Of a stretch of DNA of 64,000 nucleotides, positions 35,701 to 46,330 are shown piece by piece. The stretch lies in contig CAIIXF020000002.1 in the NCBI GenBank assembly GCA_903813345.2, positions 32,506,109 to 32,570,108 on the forward strand, given 5' to 3'. The notes below the pieces were generated by a model that was given only the letters and a program-made list of their open reading frames with translations, was not told where the DNA came from and searched no databases. Numbering within the stretch: the stretch's first letter is position 1; every line of letters begins with the position of its first letter. The translations under genes were made by a program, and so were the position numbers. The stretch is from Owenia fusiformis. Lineage: Eukaryota > Annelida > Polychaeta > Sabellida > Oweniidae.

Positions 35701-37987
35701 TAGACTCCAGATTGAAAATCTGGAGTCTATTGCTTTTGCCAGTTTTCTTATTATTATTATTCTCTCTTGTCACGTTTTCTCAGTAACTAGAAGACTTGGA
35801 GTAAATCTACTTACATGGTCAGTTAGGGTATGTGACCTAGTTTCTGGGAAATTAGGTCAAATTTTTATCTAGGTCAAAGGTCAAAATCTAGGTCAAATTA
35901 TCATTTTGTCAATTATCTTTGTCATTTTTCGATATTTTTTCACAATTTTTTTTTTAACGTGTAGCCAATAAAAAGATGATTCGACTGTGTGTGATCGGTT
36001 TTTTGATTACGTCTACCGATTTTGAGATATGGCGACCTGAAAGTAGGTCAAACTAAAAAGTTAACCAAATTTAACATATGAGCTATGAAATAAGTGTAAA
36101 ATTTTCTCAGGAATCTGAATCTGCAAACCAAAATCCAATCCGACTTCCGGTTCGAAAGTTAAGGCGTTTTGAAAATTTCGAGAAAAATCGATCTGTTGAT
36201 ATCCTGATAGAAAGTCAAGAGTAGCAAAGAAAATATAGAAAAAATCATCCATCCTTCCTTCCTATCCTGTCTGATCATATCCTTCCTATTTATCCTTCCT
36301 TTCTATCCTTTCCTTCCTATCCTATCCTTCCTTCCTATTCTATATCCTATCCTATCCTAGAACTGGGTCAAATCTTACATTTTCAATATTCTATCAATTA
36401 TCTTCGTCGTTATTTATCGAAACATCTCCATCTTTTGATCATCATGTAGCTTATAAACAGCCCATTTATAAGTGTGCCATCCGTTTTTTGATTACTCTTA
36501 CTGATTTTGAAATATGGCGTCTGGAAAGTAGGTCAAAACAAAAAATCCTCCAAATTCAATGTATGAATTATAAATTAGGAGTAGAACTGTGTCAGGAATC
36601 CGAATCTGCAAACCAATTTTCAATCCGACTCTCGGTTCGGAAGTTATGACGTTTTGAAAGCTCAAAAATCGCTAAATTTGGTGCCCCATATTATGTCTAT
36701 GAGAAAAAAGATTTTTTTGATGTGTAAAATACCAGATATAGACTGAGTACAGCTTAACATTCTAAAAGCCCATGAAAGAATGGGACTTCGAAGGCTATCT
36801 ATCTTTAAAATTTGGACACCAAAATGCCCAGGTCAAAATCTAGGTCAAATTCATAGTTTTTCCTTATTTTTGCGATTCTGACATTACACTTTAAAGATTT
36901 GCTTCAAAATTTTGAATACAGGTAGCAAAGAATGTGCTAATAGTGTTAGCCTTTTGCCGTCAGAAAGTATTTTGACCCACTTCTGAGATATGGTGTCCGA
37001 AAAGTAGGTCAAAATAAAAAAAAATTCAAATTTAACATATGAGCTATGAAATAAGAGTAGAATTTTCTCAGGAATCTGAATCTGCAAACTAAATTTCGAT
37101 CCGACTGCCGGTTCGGAAGTTAAAGCGTTTTGAAATCTCAAAAATCGCTCAATTTGGTGCACCATGTTAAGTCAATGGGAAAAAAGACTTTTTTGAAGTG
37201 TAAAATACAAGATATAGACTGGGTAAAACTCAACATAATGAACTTTTATTAAAGAAGGGGACCTCAAAAGCTACATAGCTTCAAAATTTGGACACCAAAA
37301 TGCCTAGGTCAAAATCTAGGTCAAATTCATAGTTTTTCCTTATTTTTACGATTCTGACACTACACTTTAATAATTTGCTTCAAAATTTTGTATACAGGTA
37401 GCAAAGAGTGTGGTTATAGTGTTAGCCTTTTGCCGTCAGAAAGTATTTTGACCCACTTTTGAGATATGGTGTCCGGAAAGTAGGTCAACACAAAAAGTTC
37501 TCCAAATTCAACGCATGACTTGTGAACTGAGGGTAGAATTTTCTCAGGAATCCGAATCTGCAAACCAAATTTCGATCCGAAGTTATGGCGTTTTGAAATC
37601 TCAAAAATCGCTATTTTGGTATCCCATGTTATGTCAATGGGGCTGAAGAAAATTATGAATTGTAAAAACACGAGATACAGCCTGGAAACAGTCAACTTAG
37701 TGAAAGCAGATCTCAAAACCCCCTTTGCATTAAAATTTGGACACTAAAAGGCCTAGGTCAAAATTTAGGTCAAATCTATAGTTTTCCTTATTTTTACGAT
37801 TCTTACATTACACTTTCATAATATTCTTCGAAATTTGGTATACAGATAGCAAAGAGTATGCTAATAGCGTTAGCCTTTTGCCGTCAGAAAGTATTTTGAC
37901 CCACTTTTGAGATATGGTTTCCCAAAAGTAGGTCAAAATAGAAAATGCTCCAAATTGAACGTATGGGTTATGTTCAAAAATTAGATA
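35701..37987. repeat. tandem array of about 475-bp units with a palindromic start
   Basis: It opens with the palindrome AGACTCCAGATT, 3-base loop, AATCTGGAGTCT (35703-35729). Five units follow, marked by TTTGAGATATGGNGNCCNNAAAGTAGGTCAAA near 36010, 36500, 36985, 37462 and 37908, each with a GAATCTGCAAACCAAATTTC block. The fifth unit is interrupted by the mariner relic and related sequence resumes at 39090-39290. It may be one end of another tandem-core element; the other end was not found. Confidence 0.6.
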
Positions 37988-38667
37988 CAGGGTGACTCCA
38001 GCAATATGCAACCCTCCATTTCTTCAATACTTTTCTTAAATGAAGTTTGATTGCTCATGGGATCCTTTGGCAAAGTTTTAATGAGCATAGTCTTATATTG
38101 ATAGAGTTATGTTCGTTCCAAAATATGCTCCAAATGTCGTCAATTGCCTATGTTTGGTTTTCGGATGAAGCACATTTCCTTCTTTTTGGTCATTCAAACT
38201 CAAGAAATAATGTGTTCTGGGATCACAAATTTCAGATGAAGTGCTTCAAAGTCCCTTCATTCTGTTAAATGCACAGCTTGGGCTGCAATTTCTAAACATG
38301 GAATCATTAGCACCTTTTGGTTTGAGGATGATAATCGATAATGCAACACTGTTAGTGTTAACAAACAACGTTCTCAGAAAGTTCTGGGCAGTTTTAGAGA
38401 GACATAAAGGCCTCAATAGACAAGAACAGTGGTTCTAAAAGGATGGAGATACTCCTCACACCTTTAATGATAGCATAACCTGGCTCACTAGTTATTTCAA
38501 TGAGAAGATGATCTCTCCTAGGATGGAGGCTATGATTTTTAAGAGAAAAAAACTGTCAGAGGATCTCACATTGAATAAAGTCGTTGTGTGGCAAATTTGA
38601 GAGCAATCAGCCTCCATTTAAGAAAACTATTGAAGAAATGGAGAGTTGCATTTTTTGGGTCACCCTG
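37988..38667 (+). mobile_element. Tc1/mariner-superfamily relic with DDE transposase remains
   Basis: Flanked by TA on both sides with ~55-bp imperfect inverted ends beginning CAGGGTGAC. The plus strand keeps pieces of a transposase catalytic domain: VWFSDEAHFLLFGH, then in shifted frames a KDGDTPHTFNDSITWL block and SYFNEKMISPRM. The DNA-binding N-terminus is missing, and there are several stops and frameshifts. The element is an internally deleted pseudogene. Confidence 0.75.
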
Positions 38668-38821
38668 TACCAAAAACCTTTTTCAAATCTACATCTATCA
38701 TTATACTAATTAAAGCTCTTTATAGAGCAACACAATTAGTTTTGGAAGTCATCCAAGCTAAAAATCTAAAATGGCAGTATGTACAATTAAAATACTGTCT
38801 AAAAACAGGTCTCGTGTCATG

Positions 38822-39066
38822 AGCTAACCCTGCATACTAGATACCAGGGCATCACGGAAGGCAGTTCTGTCTTCTATCATCCTGGTTGTGGAAGGGAGGT
38901 TGTTCCAATCTGTTATTGTTCTGGGAAAGAAGCTATTCTTGTAGGTATCAGTTCTGGCAAAGGGAGGGATGAATTGTTGGGCTCTTCTGCCAGTTCTGTT
39001 AGATTTCTCGATGTAGGGGGGAATGGATATTGCTATTTCATTATGAAGGGCTACAATACAATACAA
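38822..39066 (-). pseudogene. CR1/Jockey-like LINE ORF2 C-terminal fragment
   Basis: Minus-strand frame ending DTYKNSFFPRTITDWNNLPS and then a short tail and TAG. The FFPRTIxDWNxLP block is the familiar C-terminal signature of CR1/L2/Jockey-type non-LTR retrotransposons. It is 5' truncated just upstream; no RT domain is present. Confidence 0.75.
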
Positions 39067-39290
39067 ATGTCAACTTTTTTTTCAGAAATTTCCAATACAC
39101 CCTTTAAAGTCATGATAAATTACATTAAGATGGTTCAACAATATCTTCAAACTCTGGCTGAGGCCTTTAAGGTCAATAAAAATTCTCCAAATTCAACCTT
39201 TGAGGTGTCAAAATAATGAGTATCTGAAATCAGAATGGAAATTTCACTTTCAGTTTAGATTCTACGACGTTTTTTAATAATAAAGTCAAT

Positions 39291-40529
39291 ATGATGATAT
39301 CTTTATGTTCTACCTATTTCAAAGTCCGTCTGATCGCATAGAATAGAAATTCTGTTCATTTGGATTTATTACTCTGTGGGTTGCTTTTTCTAGTTTTCTT
39401 TGGATTCTGTTACAACTTTCGGTCCTCTGCATTTGGTACTAGTGCATACATATTTATAAAAATAAAGTAGACAAGAGCATATTATCGTATTATCTCTTTT
39501 ATTTCCTTATAGATTATTCACAAAATTATTATACCATATACAGTATCATGTGAAGCAGTCCACCAACAGGAATGTACATGTGATTTGCATATTAAGTTAT
39601 TATTATATATCTGAATTAAATTATCATTACAGTGGTAGATTTTGTAAACTTTAACCCGTGTGGTTTTATATCTACAATCAACTAAGCCTTGTGGTTTTAT
39701 ATCTACAATCATCTAATTTTCATAACTGGGCACAATTATTTACAGCTAGATACAATTACTATGTTTATTTGAAATAGACTATAGCATGACATTAACTATG
39801 TAATCTTTCGGAGCTTTGGTATTGGAACATTGTCATTGATATTTACAGTACTTCATATCTTTAATTATCAACTTTGAGTGTTTTGTGGATGGTTGCATTT
39901 GTAATTATTCTAACTTCGAATATTACTTCCCCAAGTACAATTCATTTTTTGTTTTTGGAGAATGCCTCTCTAATAGATAGAAAAATAATAACAGCAGTTG
40001 CAGAATGTAGAAAGAGTGATACGCTCCTCAGATCTACGTCAAAATCTATATATGGACCTCTAGAAGGCTTATTTTTGAAGGACTATTTTTTTTACATAAA
40101 CGGATTGGTGGAGTAAGTCCAAAAAACAATCGGACAAAAATAAGATTATTCTTGTGAGCCTTAGAGGACTTCAAACAAGGATATAGAGCTATTGCAACTG
40201 ACAAAATGAAGTTATACATTACAGTGTAACTCCATAATGAATAAATCGTACGAGGCATTTGAATAAAATTTAAATGTAAGATGGGAGTCCATCACCCAAA
40301 TAATGTGCGAATGAAGTGCAATTTGAAAATACAAGTAAGTTGTACAACCATTTACTCCAATAGTAATGAACTTACAAAGCACAATTGTAACGAATAATAT
40401 AAAATAAAATTGAGGTGTAAGTGTAAGATGGGAATTTCAATCATGAAAAATACCCATGACGAACGTAGGAAGTCTATGAACATCTCTATAGCAATCATAT
40501 GTTCACCATTACTATGATGACTCTATCTT
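39291..40529. other. no gene recognised
   Basis: AT-rich. 39630-39715 has a short direct repeat of TGTGGTTTTATATCTACAAT. 40440-40520 resembles the edges of the minisatellite array that follows. Confidence 0.4.
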
Positions 40530-42870
40530 TTATGTTAAAAAGTGACTGACAAATGGTCGGATGTTGATCATATGTAAGGACCAAATATCCAAATCTTATT
40601 AATCAACAAACCATATATAAACTGAAATGAATAAAAACATTGTTGTAAAAAACAAATATCCAACTTTGATCTTCACACAGTACACATACAGTAACTTGAT
40701 TAACAGTATGGCATTTAAAAAATTACAGGGCTAATTATCAGTCAATTTTTATACTTTAGCTTCATTTGAACTAAGTTATCATTTTGTTTCCAAAATATTA
40801 AATTATTAAGCTCAATAGCTAAATGATATTTACTGGGGTAAGTCGCTCCCCTCACACCACCCTCTCTCTGTGTATACATGTATATAATAACACAATTATA
40901 TATACAGATAAAAAGAGACTTACTCCAGTGAGAGATGAGATATATAGTTTGCAAGAGAAAGAGGGAGACTTGTTCCATTTCTTCATTTGACTCCCTTATA
41001 CCATATATGTATCATTATATCACATATATGTGGAATTCAAAACTTTTAAGCAGTCTACCAGATAGTTTAACATCTAGTAGAATGTTCATGCCTCAGGTGT
41101 ACAAAACATGTACTTCTCGAAATTGAGAAATCCTACAGCGACTATAGAAAATCTATGGTCACTTCAAGGTTGCAAAGTACCATATTCCAATGAAGAAAGA
41201 ATCTGTGACGAACGTAGAAAGTCCACGAACGTCTCTATAGCAATCATAGAAATTATGATTGCCTCAGGGTCTACAGCGTGTCTATGAGTTTACTAATAGT
41301 AGTAGATTGCCTGACCGCCATAGCAAATGTGACTATATTGTCACATACCATCACCAATACTATGATGACACTGTACAGCAATCATAGAAATTATGATTGC
41401 CTCAAGGTCTACAGCGTGTCTATGAGTTTACTAATAGTAGTAGATTGCCTGACCGCCGTAGCAAATGTGACTATATTGTCACATACCATCACCAATACTA
41501 TGATGACACTGTACAGCAATCATAGAAATTATGATTGCCTCAAGGTCTAGAGCGTGTCTATGAGTTTACTTATAGTAGTAGATTGCATGACCGCCATAGC
41601 AAATGTGACTATATTGTCACATACCATCACCAATACTATGATGACACTGTACAGCAATCATAGAAATTATGATTGCCTCAGGGTCTACAGCGTGTCTATG
41701 AGTTTACTAATAGTAGTAGATTGCCTGACCGCCCTAGCAAATGTGACTATATTGTCACATACCATCACCAATACTATGATGACACTGTACAGCAATCATA
41801 GAAATTATGATTGCCTCAAGGTCTACAGCGTGTCTATGAGTTTACTAATAGTAGTAGATTGCCTGACCGCCGTAGCAAATGTGACTATATTGTCACATAC
41901 CATCACCAATACTATGATGACACTGTACAGCAATCATAGAAATTATGATTGCCTCAAGGTCTAGAGCGTGTCTATGAGTTTACTTATAGTAGTAGATTGC
42001 ATGACCGCCATAGCAAATGTGACTATATTGTCACATACCATCACCAATACTATGATGACACTGTACAGCAATCATAGAAATTATGATTGCCTCAAGGTCT
42101 AGAGCGTGTCTATGAGTTTACTTATAGTAGTAGATTGCATGACCGCCATAGCAAATGTGACTATATTGTCACATACCATCACCATTACTATGATGACACT
42201 GTCTGTACAGCAATCATAGAAATTATGATTGCCTCAAGGTCTACAGCGTGTCTATGAGTTTACTAATGGTAGTAGATTGCATGACCGCAATAGCAAATGT
42301 GACTATATTGTCACATACCATCACCCATACTATGATGACACTGTACATCAATCATAGAAATTATGATTGCCTCAAGGTCTACAGCGTGTCTATGAGTTTA
42401 CTAATAGTAGTAGATTGCATGACCGCCATAGCAAATGTGACTATATTGTCACATACCATCACCATTACTATGATGACACTGTATTTTATCTTTGAGAATG
42501 AATGTTAAGAAGTGAATGACAGATGGTCGATGTTGATCATAATGTAAGGAAAAAATATCCAAATCTTATCAAGCAACAAACCATTTGTAAATTCACATAA
42601 ACTTAATTGTTGGACCAAATATCCAAGCTTGATCTTACCACAGTACACATACAGTAACTTGGTTAACAGTATGGTACATTTCTTTCCAAAAGATAAAAAT
42701 ATTAAACTTAATAGCTAAATGATGCTAACTTGAGTAAGTTGCTTAATGAGTCTCATACATTAATATAATTCAATATACATATTCCAAAAATATATTATAT
42801 ATATATTGACAGTTTTTGAAATAAAACTGTGCTATCAAAAACTTATAAGCAGTCTACCAGGTACACATAG
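40530..42870. repeat. direct duplication enclosing a minisatellite
   Basis: 40530-40830 and 42505-42740 are direct copies, sharing GTTGATCAT, AAATATCCAAATCTTAT, CAGTACACATACAGTAACTT and TTAATAGCTAAATGAT words. Similarity continues weakly to 41060 and 42860 (CTTATAAGCAGTCTACCAG). The 138-bp array lies between them. Confidence 0.65.
41278..42490. repeat. 138-bp minisatellite, nine units
   Basis: Units start at 41278, 41416, 41554, 41692, 41830, 41968, 42106, 42248 and 42386; one 4-base insertion precedes the eighth. Each holds two perfect hairpins, CAATCATA-gaaat-TATGATTG and TGTGAC-tatatt-GTCACA. As 138 is a multiple of three, units read through as a repeated 46-residue frame (MSMSLLIVVDCLTAIANV), broken where CTACAG has become CTAGAG. 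I treat this as noncoding. Confidence 0.85.
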
Positions 42871-43235
42871 TTCAACTTCTACTTTATGGAACATTTTCTC
42901 TACTGTGACTTAGCAGCAGCAGTAGATATATAAATTGTCAATGACTGTCCATGAATGATGTATCTGTGTATCCATTATTGTGGCTGGAGTACCAAGATAA
43001 AGATCACAAATCTGGAAAAGGTTACAAAAGTGTAAGCATTGGTTACAAAAGTGCTAGGGAAATACTAAAAACTTTTACAAAACAAAGTAAGACAAGGCAT
43101 TACAAGAACACAAATGTGTACTATATGTCCCCAACAATGGGTGATCCAATATAGAGTTTCTTCATCACATGTTTCTATAGAAAACTGATAATGTATATAC
43201 TGGTACTGTAGTAGGGCATATGTATTATAGCTTAC

Positions 43236-43454
43236 CTGGATGATGTATTGCAGTACTCCAGAGGGCCCTAGTCCAACCCTCATCCCCTCTATGGTAGACA
43301 TAAAAGCTTGAATCTCATGGGGGGACAACTCAAAAACATCGGGCCAAACATGGCAAAGTAAATGTATAAGGACATCTTCAAAGCCAAAGCCAAATATCCC
43401 CAGAGCAATGTCACCAAAAGCTGAAATACTCAGGTTTGTCCGTGAACCAGGTCC
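43236..43454 (-). CDS. SF3B1-like exon, diverged
   Basis: A 73-codon exon with AG acceptor (43456-43455) and GTAAGC donor (43235-43230), phase 0 at both ends. It reads GIFGFGFEDVLIHLLCHVWP, then DVFELSPHEIQAFMSTIEGM, and ends in GPSGVLQYIIQ. This follows the C-terminal HEAT region of splicing factor 3B subunit 1 (YGFGCEDSLNHLL, NVFETSPHVIQA and GPCRMLQY in human, from memory). Identity is only about half, although SF3B1 is normally nearly invariant among animals. No preceding or following SF3B1 exon was found nearby. It is therefore a fast-evolving paralogue or an isolated gene fragment. Confidence 0.65.
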
Positions 43455-43797
43455 CTAGAATATATAAAAACAGGTACAATAATAATTTGGTGTCATGACT
43501 CAATTCCAAATTCTAATTACTACGCAAGTAGCCCACCTTTAGTTTTGATAATACCACTATTTCATGATTATTCAGTTGGGCAATTACTGCAAAAGTGCAT
43601 TTATCATGATCAGGCTTATTACACCTAATAGCCAAATCATGTGGCAAAAATCATATTCACTACATCAAAAAGACTGAATGAATGAATTCTATATTTCATT
43701 TTTGGCAATATGTCTAACAATATGTCACCACTTTTGGTTTGGTTGTGTCAATGTGTCATATAAAAACCAGAACAACGGCAACGCCAAAGCGTAGCGA

Positions 43798-44547
43798 ATC
43801 CCATCGAACAGAAATGGCTGGCATTTTTACAAACAAAATACCAGGTTGTTCAATAAGTTCACGGAAAAATGCTCTCATTTCAAAGATTTTTGATATTTTC
43901 TCATGAAATTTTCACATAATGTATAGAAAATACTTTCTGATTGATTCTTAAAATATCAGTGTCTCTTATTTGAATTGTCAAAAATAAGGGTTATTATGGT
44001 AACTTGACTTTTGGGTAGGCGGGGCACTTTTTACGTCTACAAAAAGTGTCTTTAGACAGTGTGCAATGTTTATAGTATTCACATACCAAATATGAACAAA
44101 ATCGCTCCACTACTTTTCGAGTTACAGCAAAAATCGTAAAATAACGAGTAAAGGCCGCCATTTTTCAAGATGGCTGCCATGTGCTTTTTTAATATCTACA
44201 TTTGTAGCTTTATTAATGTCCTTTATAATTTTTTTACACTAAAAACATATTGCTATTACAGTTTTACATATTGCACCTAAATTACTGTAAAATCGGCACT
44301 AAAATGGCCGCCATTTTGAAATGAGCGGCCATTTTGAAAATCGGCTTTCGAGCAGAACTTCTACTCCCATAGAGTATATGTGTACAAAATATGAACAAAA
44401 TCGGGCCAACAGTATTTGAGTTATTGCCCGGACGGACGGATGGACGGACGGACGTACGGATGGACGGACGGACGGACGGACGGACGTACGGACGGACAAA
44501 CGGACGGAGGCGTTCCCTATATCCCTCAGAACTTCGTTCGATGGGAT
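43798..44547. mobile_element. hairpin-ended repeat family F1, copy with ATCCCATCGAAC ends
   Basis: Left tip ATCCCATCGAAC (43798-43809) is matched exactly by the right tip GTTCGATGGGAT (44536-44547). Just inside the right tip is a near-copy of the left tip, forming a hairpin with TTC loop, preceded by a long GACG/GACGGACG tract (44428-44508). The body has AAAATGGCCGCCATTTT and GAGTTATTGCC blocks also seen at 160-640 and 59.9-63.5 kb. No ORF. Confidence 0.72.
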
Positions 44548-45173
44548 AATAATTCTAAAACAGGATGAATTTAAATGCACTGTTATCAAGTTTATGTTTC
44601 ACTCACTCATGTCGATGCTGATATCAACTTACTAATAATAAAATGATAATATTAAATTGTACTATAATAGACTACATGTACTTGTGTTAATTTTTATCAT
44701 TACCTGCAACAACCTCTTCAGGTACACAGTAGAAACCAGCAGGGCATTCAAGACATACAGATGCCTGAGTGAGATTTCTATAGGTGCCTGGGTCACATGG
44801 CACTGGGCTGGGGCTCCCTGTGGACAATGAAGCCCAATAACACAGGGAGTATCTACAGGGGTCACCACTGAATTCCAACCAGGGCAATAAAATCCAGCGT
44901 CACTCTCCAGTTGGTGCCGACATTCTTGAAATTTATCAAATAACCATTGAAAAATATTTTTTCATTCACTAATTGACTCCATTTTGACAAAAGAAGTCTC
45001 TCATATACATCTCATTTATATATATCTATATATTTCTCTGCTTTAGAAATTACTGTTTAAGTAATTTAGGATGGCATATCATTTTGACAAAAAGGGTCTT
45101 TCTTATATATAAACTGATATATATAAGTAATATAGGATGGCATGTAATGAATGGCGTCAATTTGAGATATTAA

Positions 45174-45815
45174 CCCTAGAAGCCCTAAGGTAAAAATAGT
45201 CACACGAACACCTAAGGGGGGGTCAAAAGGGCACCCCCCTTGTAAAAATTTTATTAGTAGAGCTAGGATGTTCAAACTTTTTCCACATATACTTCATTCA
45301 TTTATCTACAACTTGGTATAAAAGTTTTAACAACTACGATGATGTGAGATTATGTAATTTTATTCTGAAGACAACACGTATGGTAGAATTAGTGCTAGCT
45401 TTTTTCTGATTTTGTCTATTGGAGCTGATGATTACATCATACTAAATAAATAACAAATTAGCAAAGCTAGGATGTTCAAACTTTTACCAAAATATACTTC
45501 ATTCAATTATCTACAACTTGGTGTAATAACTTTAACAACTTTGATGATGGAAAATTGTGTAATCTTATTCGAAAGATAACACGTATGGTAGAAATGGTGC
45601 TAGCTTTTTCCGATTTTGTCTGTTGCAGCTGATGATTACATCATAATAAATCAGTAACTCTATGTACAATTCTGCTGATTTTTTCAGAAAACATGTCTTA
45701 TATCTGTAGCTTCAGCTACTGAAAATTTGAAGACCCTACCATATGCCAATAAAAAGTTATGGGGAAAAAACTTAACAGGGGGGGTCATTTTGACCCCCCC
45801 TTAGGGCTTCTAGGG
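45174..45815. mobile_element. piggyBac-like MITE
   Basis: 642 bp flanked by TTAA (45170-45173, 45816-45819) with inverted ends CCCTAGAAGCCCTAAGG. The CCCTAGA start plus TTAA duplication is the piggyBac signature. The interior is two direct copies of about 200 bp (GCTAGGATGTTCAAACTTTT to GATGATTACATCATA), with G/C runs beside each tip. It lies in an intron of the cysteine-rich gene. Confidence 0.82.
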
Positions 45816-46239
45816 TTAAGAATTCATTCTAACCTGTTTCATTGCAGTACATTCCTGCATCACAAGGTCTATACATAGCTGCATTGGGGTTGCCTACATT
45901 GTTACTATAGGTTCCTGCAGGGCATGGCTCGGGTTCTCTGGATCCTTCCTCACAATAGTGCCCCACCAGGCACATAATGGAGATCTGGTGCTATCTCACA
46001 GTAGTACCTACAATTAATACATATGGCATTTTATAACAAACAGTATTTGATGGGTATTTAGGATGGTTTACAATCTTTGAACATGAATAATAAAAAAAAG
46101 GAACAAAATGCAAAACCATCAACATTTACTGAATATTAACATCATAAATTGAAAACTAATAGGACTTAACCCTTAAACGGTTAGGCTATAGAGAATTACA
46201 CCAACGGTTAGGGGGGGGGCAGATCTATTTTATTTAAAC

Positions 46240-46330
46240 ACAGAATTAAAACCTGCGCTAAGGGCTGATGAGAAAAAGTCAGTCCACCCTAGTTGGGATT
46301 GAACCCATGACACCTCGTTTTCCGGGCATC
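46240..46330 (-). repeat. tRNA-derived SINE-like fragment
   Basis: On the minus strand GTCATGGGTTCAATCCCAAC is a box B-like word, followed by ACTGACTTTTTCTCATCAGCCCTTA. The same order (GTGGGTTCACTGA, CTGACTTTCACAGGAGCCCTC) is found at 57900-58010, so the two belong to one family. Confidence 0.45.

Noticed and set aside
41278-42508. Plus-strand frames of repeated MSMSLLIVVDCLTAIANV
   Set aside because: The 138-bp period is a multiple of three, so openness is automatic; stops appear in some units and no splice or start context is present.
44299-44589. Minus-strand frame with SVRPSVRPSVRPSV repeats
   Set aside because: Translation of the GACGGACGGA tract of an F1 element; similar frames at 60125 and 63367 have the same origin.
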